From positions 15,389,775 through 15,453,774 of the forward strand of contig OZ023212.1 in assembly GCA_963995525.1 (NCBI GenBank): DNA of 64,000 bases. The letters are read 5' to 3'. Positions 1 to 25,674 of the stretch are shown here, piece after piece; the first letter of the stretch is position 1, and each line of letters starts with the position of its first letter. The stretch comes from Escarpia spicata. Taxonomy: Eukaryota; Annelida; Polychaeta; Sabellida; Siboglinidae. The position numbers were made by a program, and so were the translations under genes. Below the pieces are notes generated by a model. That model was given only the letters and a program-made list of their open reading frames with translations, had not been told where the DNA came from and did not search any database.

Positions 1-1490
1 ATCATTGTGTGAGCCGGTACTGAAAGTTAAGATGTTAACTCTTCTCCGATATGAGTATTGTGTATTACACCATTTTTCAGTACGTACTAGCAATACATGA
101 AAACAAAAATAAAAAATAAATAAAATACAATGCTTTAGGAAGAAGGGTTACAAAAGACATATTTTTTATTAATAATAATCAACTATTATAATGGTGTACG
201 CTCATTTAGCATGTGACACGTGTATTCGTAAACTAGTTTGCAAATTCAAGGAAAGAAGTCCACGTTCTGCAATGAAATTGCGAGGTAGGAATGTTGTCAA
301 TCGGTTTTTGTTTTGATAGGTTCCTAGTTTTTTTAAATTAATTAATATAATTTTCTTAAGCTTATACTAAGTAGTTTAAAGGTGTACTGCCACAAAAATA
401 GTGTTTAATAAGCCCATAAGAACGGGCGCAATTTGAAGGCCCGTGTGCTTATTCAAGTATTAAACAAACATCCAGTTTCAAAACAAACGGCCGAGGCGGG
501 CTGAGTTAACTGCTATGCCCTTTGATTTTCAACGATGCTCACGTTTCCACGGTCAACACAGCAGATTTCCATTTAGAAATTACTACGCCTGCTAATTCCG
601 GGTAGACAAACAGACTACGGCCCTTTAAGTATGACATGTTCTCATCTCAATCAGCTGATTGCTAAAAGTGAAGTTCAAAATAGAAGTAAATAGTTTATGT
701 ACAAAGATATTATGTTATTAGTTATAATGTTTTTCATATTTTTATATACTATACAAATAAATCCATGAAATGTTGGCATCATTGCACCATTGCAGCACAT
801 TGTTGAATACATGAATTATCACGACAAACAAACATAATTAACGGAATACTAGAATCGTTCTCAATAACCAATTACCGTCTTCGTACCCTGGCTTTGGTGC
901 ATAGCCTACGTAATTTGTTAGCTAACAATTGGTCTCAACAGCTCAATAGAAATGCGGCCGGAGCGTCGAACTAATACCTGAAACTGACTAGTAACCAAAA
1001 GCACACTTAACGTTGCGAACAACAGATTAACGCCCGTCTAAGGAATGCGGCAAACAATGGATATGAGCCCAGTTGAAATTAGTAGAATTCCATAATTCCA
1101 TAAGTATGCAAATTAGTTCTTTTAGACATATCCAATAGGTGAGTGTTTACCTTAAGTAGACGCTTTCGTCGATGTGACACACCAACTTCATCAGTACATG
1201 TGACGTATGACGTCATCGTACATATGCGATAGTTTGCAATTCCCCTCGTCTCGACTAATTGGTGTCCTGGCCTTTCCGATTCATATGGTTTCTTTCATTC
1301 GTCGTGTTCTTCTGTTGGTTCTGTGTCCACTAATTTCGCTCCCTCCCAGTCTATAGTATGCTTTTGTGTTGTTGCGTGACCTGTGAGGGCAGAATTTGTG
1401 TTAGTCGACATTAATTTTTTTATGTTTTTCTTCTTTTTTGTTCACGTATTGGATATGACTAAAATAAACTAATTTGTAACCAGTAGTTAA
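1..1490. other. Non-coding stretch, nothing recognised
   Basis: AT-rich sequence without an ORF of note, RNA gene or recognisable repeat. It is either intergenic or a 5' intron of the channel gene that becomes recognisable at 2835. Confidence 0.6.
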
Positions 1491-1494
1491 CATC

Positions 1495-1605
1495 TACTTT
1501 GATTTTTCAAAGAGCTTTCGATAAAGTGCCACATCAAAGATTACTGCTTAAACTAAAGGCCCATGGCATAGGAAATGGTATAATTAACTGGATAGAAAAA
1601 TGGCG
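1495..1605 (+). mobile_element. LINE fragment (reverse transcriptase, family A)
   Basis: Conceptual translation gives the reverse-transcriptase stretch QRAFDKVPHQRLLLKLKAHG followed by IGNGIINWIEKW, the conserved palm region just before the FADD box. The same text recurs in the longer family A copy near 9190-9270. This is a fossil of about 110 bp with no flanking ORF; its ends are approximate. Confidence 0.85.
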
Positions 1606-2834
1606 TTCGAGCTGCAAGCCGTCTAGGGCGAAAACGTTGACATACCCACATTTGTACATGTTAGCTCGGTTATAATGAGACTTCGTTTGGCCTGCTGGTT
1701 TGTAAGTGGGTAAATGTATGCATAACATAAAGAACTGATTGATATTAAATTAATAAGGACAGGCTACACATGATAGATTTGCCATTTTGTTTGTCATGCT
1801 TTACTCAGCAACCCTGTTCAGTCGTCTTATCAGGAACTGTTGGTCCCTTGGCTAGTATTTGTTGAACCAAACTCACGAATATCCACATGTAAATGTTGTG
1901 TCGATATAAGGTGATAGACATCATAAATAGTGACGTTTCTGTTTGTCTACTTTATTGCTTTTACAATTAACGTTAAAGATAGGCGATGTCGTAGTTGTTG
2001 GCAACGTCTTAAATTATGATAACACTGCTACAAAATAGACGAAACGTAACCTTATTAGTAGTATTATTGATACATTTATTCTTAAGCAAGGGTGTCACAG
2101 TAAGAATAAACTGACAGCATGGCGACGGATGCAGTAGCACGAAGAGAAAGTGGCCACCAGTTCAACTTGACCTTTGAACCGACCAAATTGTGTAAATACA
2201 TATATAATAACGTCTCACACAGAAGATGTCGCCAACAGTTACGTTCGACCAAGTTGATATCGTTGGCACGACAATGGCAGTCAAATATAAACGTCGGGCG
2301 CTAGCACCAGAGAGTACGACCACAAACATTTACTGACCCCGTTAATGTATTGGTCTTTCGTTGTGCATATATGTTCAATGCTCGACGTTTGACAATGAGT
2401 ATTTTGTGACTCGGCAACTACAATTTTGTTCATTCAATAAATTAAATTAAATACAAGGTATGTACAGTAATTTTTAAAAAAATACGTTGCTCATTATACA
2501 TTATTAGTGATGTGACGAACATGTCGAGGCGGTTCATCTAGGGTGAAACTACCAAAACAGTCGTCGTTATGACACGAAGTTATCTTTATGACACTGCAAC
2601 CTTGGTTTATATCTGTCTAATCAGCCCGGTCTGGGTCGATCATCCGTATACTCATCGTAACGTAATTATAATAGATGGACATCACTACAGATTGGCAAGA
2701 CTATCTCACATGATTTTGGATGTTTGGAAACGTTACGTACTTTGATAATCCAATACAGATTTGTTTCACTGGTTCATAGTTTACTCAAACACAATAATAG
2801 TTAATCAACATATATGTTTTCGCATGTTCTCCAG
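1606..2834. other. Non-coding stretch upstream of the first recognised exon
   Basis: No domain is recognised. A 61-codon ORF at 2119-2304 has no family resemblance or splice context and is not called. The cytoplasmic N-terminal exon of the DEG/ENaC gene, which normally carries a His-Gly motif, was not found here. Confidence 0.5.
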
Positions 2835-19238
<16,404 letters not shown>

Positions 19239-19984
19239 TGACGTCATGCAGGTTTGTATCACTGGAGTCTCAGTAAGGTGATTCTAGTGGTCCCGTGACC
19301 TCGATGAATAGTCTACCGAAAACATGATTACCGCCAGGAGGCACCACCGATCGGATTAAATTGACAATGTTGATGAGTATAGATAATGTACACCATGTGT
19401 GTTAGATACGGGAATTAAATAACATCACTGCTTGGATATTGTTGTGAGAGTAATGTTCTGTAATATTTTCCTTGCAAATGTTCAACTAAGTTAACTGTCA
19501 ACCATTATTATTATATTTAGTAACAATGTATATAATCTTTGGCATGTTGGAACAAACGACGTTGTTGTTCTTGATACGCTTCAGGTGATGGGTGCAGAGA
19601 AGGAGGCGTATGAAAGTCGACAGGGGAATCTACCGATTCACTGAGATGCGCCATCTGGCAGAAGTGAAAGTGATCATATTACGATAAAGTGGGAGAACGA
19701 AAACATCGCTATCCCATTAGACTTGTCGAAGGGCATATATGATAGACACTGTCCACTGTGAATATGGTCAGAGGCTGTAACTTGGAATTCGAATAAGCAT
19801 TGTTTATAATGGGTTGTTAAAAGAGGTAAGGTGTCGAACTGTGTTTATTGGTATTATTTGGTTATGTTCGAAATGTCGAAATCAAAGTGTCATGTCATCA
19901 ATGTTGAGTTGTCTTGAAATATATATATATATTGTAATAATAAACTCATTAGTAGTAGTTTGTGTTTGTCAAAATTTAACAATA

Positions 19985-20565
19985 TTTAACAAGATTGCCA
20001 CCCAGAGAATTAACTGTAGATGGCAGGTGGACAAGGAAGCCCTTTGGCTTATCGAGAGTCCAACCGTTTTATCTACGTGTATCCCGCCCTTCTGAGGTAT
20101 GGGTCGATTTCATTTTTAAACGTATTCACGCTACTAGCACCCATACGATCAGCAGATAATATGTTCCATTCATTTACAGTCCTTTGTGAAAAGGAGAACT
20201 TCCTTTATCTAATCTACACTCCTCCTTTGCTAATGTAACTTCATGTCCTCTAGTCCGTCTATCTTTCTTTACTGAGAAAAAAATATTGTTATTAATTATT
20301 TTCATAACCATTCAATACTTGAAACACTTCTATCTGATCTCCTCTCAATCTCCTGGTTTCTAGTGTTGTTAAACCACATCCCTTTAGGCGTACTTCGTAA
20401 CTACGATTCCTCAGTTTTGGTAAAATTTTAGTCGCTCTCCTCTCATTCTAGCATATCTATGTCCTTCTTGCTATATGGCGTCCATGCTTGTATACAATAT
20501 TCTAAATGAGGCCTAGCTATTGTTTGGTACAGCGGTAGTATTAGTTCGTTTTTTATATGATATAT
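19985..20565 (-). mobile_element. LINE family A 3' fragment (left arm)
   Basis: In reverse orientation it encodes the RT C-terminal text [19 protein letters not shown] and LKGCGLTTLETRRLRGDQIE. It then continues through INPF-like 3' coding sequence into the same 3' end as at 10200-10330. Stops and frameshifts are present. It abuts the SINE-like flank of the viral element. Confidence 0.85.
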
Positions 20566-20681
20566 TTCAGTCAATCAATCAATCAATCACAAATTTATTC
20601 AAGCGAATCAGACAAACACTTTAAGGTACATGTTAAGTAAAGTACCGGTTAAGTATAAAAAGTATTTGGTGAAACGTAAGT
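20566..20681. other. Host sequence bordering the left end of the element
   Basis: AATC tetranucleotide repeats are followed by about 80 bp of unassigned sequence, which ends GTGAAACGTAAGT next to the first base of the TIR. No 6-bp direct repeat matches the right flank after 48215 (ACTAACGTATGAAAG). The two flanks are instead similar in inverted sense (CGTAAGT / ACTAACG), so the TIR may extend a few bases further with one mismatch. Confidence 0.5.
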
Positions 20682-20896
20682 AGTATATAGGTAAGGTTGG
20701 CGCTCGCCCCGCCCCTTTTTGACCTACTTTAGGCCTAACTACGTGCATAAAAAACTTCCTTATCTTTTTCGGGAACCTACTTATAAAAAAAAGATCAAAG
20801 GGTTTTGTGTAACCTGAGAGAAATCGGGAACCTACTTATAAAAAACGTGATTGATGGCCTGTCACTTTTGATTGATGCTATAGAGGTGCCACCTAG
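20682..20896 (+). repeat. Terminal inverted repeat, left end of viral element
   Basis: Begins AGTATATAGGTAAGGTTGGC and runs about 215 bp to GAGGTGCCACCTAGCG. The reverse complement occurs at 47999-48215 (217 bp, nearly identical) and again at 41448-41662 in the inverted arm. Polinton ends characteristically start with AG, as here. Internally it contains two copies of TTATAAAAAA.. / GGGAACCTACTTATAAAAAA. Confidence 0.9.
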
Positions 20897-21504
20897 CGAG
20901 TAGCCCAGTAATTAGTTTAGCCCTAGCGGCTATAAAGACGTCCCTAGTTACATTAGCAGCGTCCGTAGTTACGTGATAACGCCCTCTAGTGATTATTCCA
21001 GTAACAGCGTCCCTAGTTATGATACGGCTATGTAGCTGAAACCACCGTGGTTATATTATAGCTAAAACCACCGTGGTTACGAAGGCACTGAACCCACTGT
21101 GTACGAGAATACCCGCTGTGCCCTATACCGCTGAGTGATTACAGCGGTGGAATTTGATATACGGACGGCCTAGTTACGGGCGGTTAAAAATAGATCTACG
21201 GCTAGCGCCGCTGTTAGCCGGTTCTGTAACGGCGTTTATTTCAGCTGGCTGGCGTTATTGAAACGAATCCCATGCACGCGTTTAAAAGCAATATTCAGCG
21301 GTCGGCTTGTTGAGGCAGCGGGGATGTTTATGCGGTGGATAGACGAATGGACGCGAAATGGAGGTATGTTTTTATATAACCGATGCTATCAAAACGAAAC
21401 GAGGCGCATGCATACGTTTAGCATTTAAAAGCTGTACTCAACGGTAAGACAGGCTGCTTATAGGCGATAGATAGACGAGTGAATGCGGTGTAAGGTATGT
21501 TTGT
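20897..21504. other. Subterminal region with short repeats (left)
   Basis: Non-coding. It contains short repeats such as GCTGAAACCACCGTGGTTA / GCTAAAACCACCGTGGTTA (about 21030-21080) and several TAGTTA-CG..GCGTCCCTAGTTA units. There are also two related blocks, at 21295-21370 and 21430-21500, each with a GATAGACGA motif. It may serve as an end-recognition or replication region, by position only. Confidence 0.55.
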
Positions 21505-22607
21505 TTATTCATAGAAATCACGACGGTGTCGTGAACTGGGCGGGCGGCTCTCAGACTGTCCCAAGTGCGGTAGTCGCGCTGTTCGCATACGGTCCGCGTC
21601 GTAATGACGCTGCAATAAGGTCGATCGACCTACAGGTATTAAAGGCGCGTTGAAACCGCGTCTTTCGTATAATTCATCGGCAGGTATAGGCGTATACCAT
21701 GATCCGTCCTCCCCGCGTACGGAAAAGGACGACAGGATTCCGTCGGCGTCTACGGAAGCCTGGTCGACTGTGGCCGGGTTGGGTATAGTAGGGCTGATCC
21801 ACTCAGCGTCCGTCAACCCCGGGAAGACGGTTGGCTCGTCGTCTTCCCACGATCCCTGGAGATCGACGGGCGTTGGTGGTCGTACCACGCCGGTGACGCG
21901 ACAGACAGGTGTGTCGTAGACGTGTGGTAGTGTCGGTAGCGTGACGGGGCGGCGCAGGTGGTTTCTGTGAATAACGCAATTGGCAATTAAGTAAAATTAA
22001 TTACGTATAGGAAAATGTACTAAATAATTAATAAAGAATGGAAACGTGTACTAAATATAAGTAAATAAATTATGAAAAGTAATTAATAAAGAATGGAAAC
22101 TGGTACTAAATAATTTAATGAAGAATGACATGTATAAATAAAGAAATTATAAATAGGAAAAAAGTAGCAGCACTAAATATAAGTTATAAAAAGTAATGAA
22201 ATAAAGATGACGGGGCGGCGCAGGTGGTTTCTGTGAATAACGCAATTGGCAATTAAGTAAAATTAATTACGTATAGGAAAATGTACTAAATAATTAATAA
22301 AGAATGGAAACGTGTACTAAATATAAGTAAATAAATTATGAAAAGTAATTAATAAAGAATGGAAACTGGTACTAAATAATTTAATGAAGAATGACATGTA
22401 TAAATAAAGAAATTATAAATCGGGGGTGTTCGAAAAAGTAGCAGCACTAAACGTAAGTTGTAAAAGTAATTAAATAAAGAATGAAAACTGTAGTAATATA
22501 TAATTAAAGAATTATAATAATAATAATAAGAAGAAGAAAAATACAACGTACCTCTGTTCGTTTGCGGCGGTAGGTTCTCGCGTAGCAAGTGTTCGGGAGG
22601 CGGCCAT
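21505..22607 (-). CDS. Spliced early gene of unknown function (left arm; exons 22552-22607 and 21505-21964)
   Basis: Exon 1 starts at ATG 22607 (MAASRTLATREPTAANEQR) and ends at a consensus donor AG|GTACGT. Exon 2 follows TTATTCACAG and continues in frame through VVRPPTPVDLQGSWEDDEP to SRHRRDFYE and a stop; about 171 residues in total. The protein is acidic in the middle, rich in Pro and Asp, and ends Arg-rich. No family recognised. It is divergent from the RPA-like gene. In this arm the intron carries a 266-bp tandem duplication that repeats the acceptor; the right-arm copy lacks it. Confidence 0.7.
22148..22173 (+). promoter_or_regulatory. Degenerate copy of the TATA/start module
   Basis: TATAAATAGG is followed by AAAAAAGTAGCAGCAC. 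This is the module at 22414 with 12 bp missing, produced by the tandem duplication. It probably does not act as a promoter. Confidence 0.5.
22414..22447 (+). promoter_or_regulatory. TATA/start module, copy in the early-gene intron
   Basis: TATAAAT followed 2 bp later by GGGGTGTTCGAAAAAGTAGC and AGCAC. The same run of about 33 bp sits directly over the polymerase start (25634-25666). It points rightward, antisense to the spliced early gene. It could start a leader transcript for the RPA-like region. Confidence 0.6.
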
Positions 22608-23211
22608 GATAGCGAATGAGCGAAGACAGTTGCGTTGTTGTCTAAAGTCAGGTATGTGTTAAGCGCGCATGCGCAAAAGTGACGTGAAACATCGAATGCA
22701 AAGAGATCAAAATAGCAATAAACGAACGTTTAAATGCATAAAATGAACCGTTGTATACGCTTAGTTAGGGATCAGGCATATTGTGGAGTATTAATAATAG
22801 AGAAATTCGATGTGAAAGTCACATTTGACAACGAACGCACTAGCATGAACGTGTAATTTTTTTCTTGGCGATAACTAGAAACCGGATGGTGACGCAAACC
22901 AGCTGTGACGCTAATGGGGTAGCTTATCGTGGATGGGATGTGAAGAGCGAACAATGCTTTTTCCAAAGCCTAACCGACGCGTTAAAAGTATGAATTTAAG
23001 CGTTGCGTGGGATCGGTGGCGAGTAGGGAATTATGTGGTGTTATTATTTTATTAAAATTGGCTGTAAATAAACGTTTGTCAACGAACGCACTACATGACC
23101 GTTCAATTTTTTTCCGGAAATAAAAGACATCGGATACTAGGCAGTTATGCGTTGTAATAGAACCGTCGATTAGGGCGGTATGTGTTAAGTACGCATGCGC
23201 CGAATGTTGCT
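22608..23211. promoter_or_regulatory. Divergent intergenic region with paired direct repeats
   Basis: About 600 bp between the two divergent early genes. The 24-bp block GGTATGTGTTAAG..CGCATGCGC occurs at 22651 and 23177. A second block, CAACGAACGCACTA.CATGA, occurs near 22828 and 23079 and is followed each time by a T-run. The repeats are all in direct orientation. Promoter or replication-origin function is inferred from position. Confidence 0.5.
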
Positions 23212-23219
23212 TATATAAA
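23212..23219 (+). promoter_or_regulatory. TATA box of the RPA-like gene (left arm)
   Basis: TATATAAA lies about 90 bp upstream of ATG 23303. A start site about 25-30 bp downstream would fall after GTG/ATG 23237, which is why the start at 23303 is preferred. Confidence 0.6.
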
Positions 23220-23302
23220 CTGGTTGAAAACTTTGTATGTGGTATAACCCAAGAGGTCTGACTGATTTCAGCAGCAGCAGCAGAAGTTCCTCCACCGCGA
23301 GA

Positions 23303-24013
23303 ATGGCCGACCATAATGAGATGACGACACCGGCGAAGAAGCTGAAGGCGATTCGTAAACAAGCGTGTAAGGCGAGTGGCAGTCAACAGAAATCACCTTC
23401 GACGGCGACGACACCACCTGCTAAGAGACCCGTGTTGGTTATAGCGTCCCCGATCGGGCGTAAACGTGGGGCTGACGAAGCGGCTTTGGAGGAGCCGACT
23501 CGGCGCGCTTCGCTTGAGCGAGAATGCAGCACTGCAACGTCATCACAGGCTACCTTGGTGAGTGTGAGGGAGCTTGCCTGCGCTGAGAACGGCGTATATA
23601 AACTTAAGACCCCCGTCTACATCGAGGCGGTGAGTTATAAAGGTCAGTGCACGTACAGGGGGTGTTCCCAATGCCGACGCAAGCTGTATCAAAAAACCAC
23701 AGATGGCGCTATGATATGTCGAACCCACGGGGAACAGGATATGGTGAAAAATTTCTTTGCGCTGCGTGTGATGATACGAGATGGGGATGAAGAAGAAGAT
23801 GAGATGTGGCTGACGTTGTTTGACACGCAAATGGCTAAGCTCGTTGAGTACCGGGCTGATTACTTGGTGGAATTAAATGAGGAGGAACTTCGCGATACTG
23901 TACTTGAGTTGACAGGTACTAAAGTGGAGTTGAGTGTGCGTAAGACGACCTGGCAAGGCGAGGCGTCTTATACGGTGCGCACACTGAAGAGAGCCGTTGA
24001 CGACGACGACTAA
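23303..24013 (+). CDS. RPA1-like single-stranded DNA-binding protein (left arm)
   Basis: 236 residues from ATG 23303 (MADHNEMTTPAKKLKAIRKQ). Residues 1-85 are basic and Ser/Thr/Pro-rich with NLS-like KRPVL and GRKRG. The rest resembles the C-terminal OB fold of replication protein A large subunit. It has a YIEAVSYKGQCTYRGC strand and a zinc ribbon of CxxxxC-x2-C and C-x2-H type (C..GCSQC, ICRTHG). It also has FFALRVMIRDGDEE and MWLTLFDTQMAKLV, like the RPA1 LWvTaFdeqAekll segment. It would coat ssDNA during replication. An internal donor (TTG|GTGAGT, 23558) suggests a spliced alternative product. The start at 23237 is open but lies at or before the expected cap site. The assignment is from pattern only. 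Confidence 0.65.
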   Translation: MADHNEMTTPAKKLKAIRKQACKASGSQQKSPSTATTPPAKRPVLVIASPIGRKRGADEAALEEPTRRASLERECSTATSSQATLVSVRELACAENGVYKLKTPVYIEAVSYKGQCTYRGCSQCRRKLYQKTTDGAMICRTHGEQDMVKNFFALRVMIRDGDEEEDEMWLTLFDTQMAKLVEYRADYLVELNEEELRDTVLELTGTKVELSVRKTTWQGEASYTVRTLKRAVDDDD

Positions 24014-24032
24014 TGGGTTTCTTGTGTTATAG

Positions 24033-24382
24033 GAGGCCCCGCTGGTGACGGCGTTGCTAACTGGTAAACCGACGAGTGATGAGGCTGCGCGCCTACTAGA
24101 CGAGATAGTGGAAAATTACGTAATGGCCTGGTGTTCAGCTTACGAAGCGATGAGCGCCTACTAGTGGAGCTACATAATAGAACGGTGCTCGGCTTATTTA
24201 AAGCTTGACATTTATTTTGTCTGCAGGAGGTGCGCCGAGTTCTGCTGGAAATGTTAGCCAATAACGAACGGATGCGTGCAAGGTACGCGGAGGTTGCCTT
24301 GTTCGTACAAACACTGCTGGATCGGACAGTGACGGATAGTGAGACGAAAGATGCCGCGCTGCTGGCTCGTGTTACCGCTTAA
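24033..24382 (+). CDS. Small downstream early exons (left arm; 24033-24119, 24227-24382)
   Basis: Each open stretch follows a consensus acceptor (GTGTTATAG, TTTGTCTGCAG) and starts GAG in phase 0. The first encodes EAPLVTALLTGKPTSDEAAR... and can leave at donor TAC|GTAATG (24120) in phase 0. The second encodes EVRRVLLEMLANNERMRARY... and stops at TAA 24380, overlapped by AATAAA. Both look alpha-helical and charged. They have no ATG context of their own. The best reading is 3' exons joined to the N-terminal part of the RPA-like ORF through donor 23558 (also phase 0). Conserved in both arms. Confidence 0.5.
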
Positions 24383-24417
24383 TAAAAGGCGGACTACTGA
24401 TAATGTGTGTGTTTGTA

Positions 24418-25140
24418 GAGAGTACGACGGCCTGACCGTGAGAGATTACTACTGAAGTACGACGCTAAGGCGCGTTACGGTCGGGGGAAGCGTAATTATA
24501 ATGTATGTTTGTAGGCGCCTGCTTTGTGCTGTAGGGATGCGCGGGCGGCGTCGATAGCGCGTTGGATGCTATCATCGAGGAGGCGCTTGGAGCACCGCCG
24601 CCGTACGAAAGTCTACACCAGATCGTGCTGTCGTGTTGTTGGAATCCAGCACCGTTGGAAGTGATAGAACGACACGTCGTCGAGCCGGGGCGGGGTCAGT
24701 TGGCTTGTCGATATGAACGACATGCGATGTCCCTTCTCGCTGAACACCTCGGTGAGCTGATACTGGAGACGGCGCGCGATCGATGCGGTGCTTGCGAAGT
24801 TAACGAGGGTTGTCCGTACGTGCATATGGTCGGCTATCGCGCGGGTCGACCTACTCGTGAGTACGCACAGCGCTCCGACAACGTAGCCGACCTCGTCAAG
24901 CATCACTTCAACGCCGTGTTGGAAACGTGTCTACATCGATCGCTGATACCGACCTTCGTGCGTCTCGTGCAGCTACTACACGTGAAGGCGCACGGACAGC
25001 AACCGGGGCGAGTGGGGGAACTGTATTTGGTCCAGTTCGTGTCGGACTGGCTACTTGGCACGGATTGGCGCGACTTCATAAACCGTGCTCGACTGGAATC
25101 GGCAGTGCACGTGTACATACAGTGCAGAAGCGGCCTTTAA
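24418..25140 (+). CDS. Early protein of unknown function, about 192-201 residues (left arm)
   Basis: The open frame begins just after CTGTAG (24534) with no ATG. The first Met-like codon is TTG 24562, so the protein probably starts on an upstream exon. A candidate is 24418-24511, after TTTGTAG, encoding RVRRPDRERLLLKYDAKARY. The main exon contains a Cys/His cluster (CGACEVNEGCPYVHM) and helical text (LVKHHFNAVLETCLHRSLIP, FVSDWLLGTDWRDFINRARL). No family recognised. The right-arm copy is intact with few substitutions, so the frame is under constraint or recently duplicated. Confidence 0.6.
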
Positions 25141-25204
25141 ATCGAATGAACATTACTGCTTATTCTGCTGATTTGCTTTTAATATCGCTTTACGTTGTAC
25201 GATA

Positions 25205-25275
25205 CACTTAATAAAACGTTGAAAATGTACGTTCCGTTTCCGAGTTAACACACACACACACACACACACACACAG
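25205..25275. repeat. Poly(A) signal and (CA)n tract (left arm)
   Basis: AATAAAACG at about 25210 lies 70 bp after the early ORF. It is followed at 25248-25274 by a short CA repeat of about 27 bp. The right-arm CA tract is about 75 bp. Confidence 0.8.
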
Positions 25276-25284
25276 TTACTTCGT

Positions 25285-25590
25285 CGTTAACTGCGCATCG
25301 TTACTTAACAAAACCGCCACCCCACTATCGTTACTTAACAAAACCGCCACCCCCAACACGTAACAAAAAACCCGCCACCTTAACTGCGCATCGTTACTTA
25401 ACAAAACCGCCACCCCACTATCGTTACTTAACAAAACCGCCACCCCCAACACACAGTTACGCATCGTTACTTAACAAAACCGCCACCCCACTATCGTTAC
25501 TTAACAAAACCGCCACCCCCAACACGCAGTTACGCATCGTTACTGAACACTTACTGCGCATCGTTACTTAACAAAACCGCCACCCCCACT
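25285..25590 (+). repeat. Iteron-like direct repeat array upstream of the polymerase (left arm)
   Basis: About seven copies of ATCGTTACTTAACAAAACCG + CCACCCC, spaced alternately by CACT and CAACAC.CAGTTACGC. One unit is degenerate (ACGTAACAAAAAACCCGCCACC). The array fills the gap between the early region and the polymerase TATA box. It could be a replication origin, or an enhancer bound by a virus-encoded protein. The right-arm array is at about 36985-37285. Confidence 0.9.
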
Positions 25591-25633
25591 GCTCACCACC
25601 CCACGTTACTCACTGCGCATGTCCGTACCTCGT

Positions 25634-25666
25634 TATAAATAGGGGTGTTCGAAAAAGTAGCAGCAC
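25634..25666 (+). promoter_or_regulatory. Polymerase promoter: TATA/start module (left arm)
   Basis: TATAAAT at 25634-25640, then GGGGTGTTCGAAAAAGTAGC and AGCAC, with the first ATG at 25675. TATA-to-ATG spacing of about 40 bp implies a very short 5' leader. The same module occurs at 22414. Confidence 0.65.
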
Positions 25667-25674
25667 AAAAAAGT

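Larger units (their letters stand above)
21942..22473. repeat. 266-bp tandem duplication (left arm only)
   Basis: The block starting TGACGGGGCGGCGCAGGTGG at 21942 starts again at 22208, followed by the same AT-rich text. The first copy has lost CGGGGGTGTTCG near 22155. The right arm has a single copy, so the duplication postdates separation of the arms or alleles. Confidence 0.95.

Noticed and set aside
2119..2304. N-terminal channel exon
   Set aside because: No His-Gly motif or matching splice phase; coding status not supported.
23237..23302. An upstream start for the RPA-like ORF at 23237
   Set aside because: A TATA box at 23212 puts the cap site at or after this codon; ATG 23303 begins a typical protein.
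25285..25590. A CRISPR array
   Set aside because: Spacers are short and repeated themselves, the host is an animal, and there are no cas genes.
25645..25674. GTG start for the polymerase at 25645
   Set aside because: Not an ATG, and it lies inside the duplicated TATA/start module; ATG 25675 precedes the zinc fingers.
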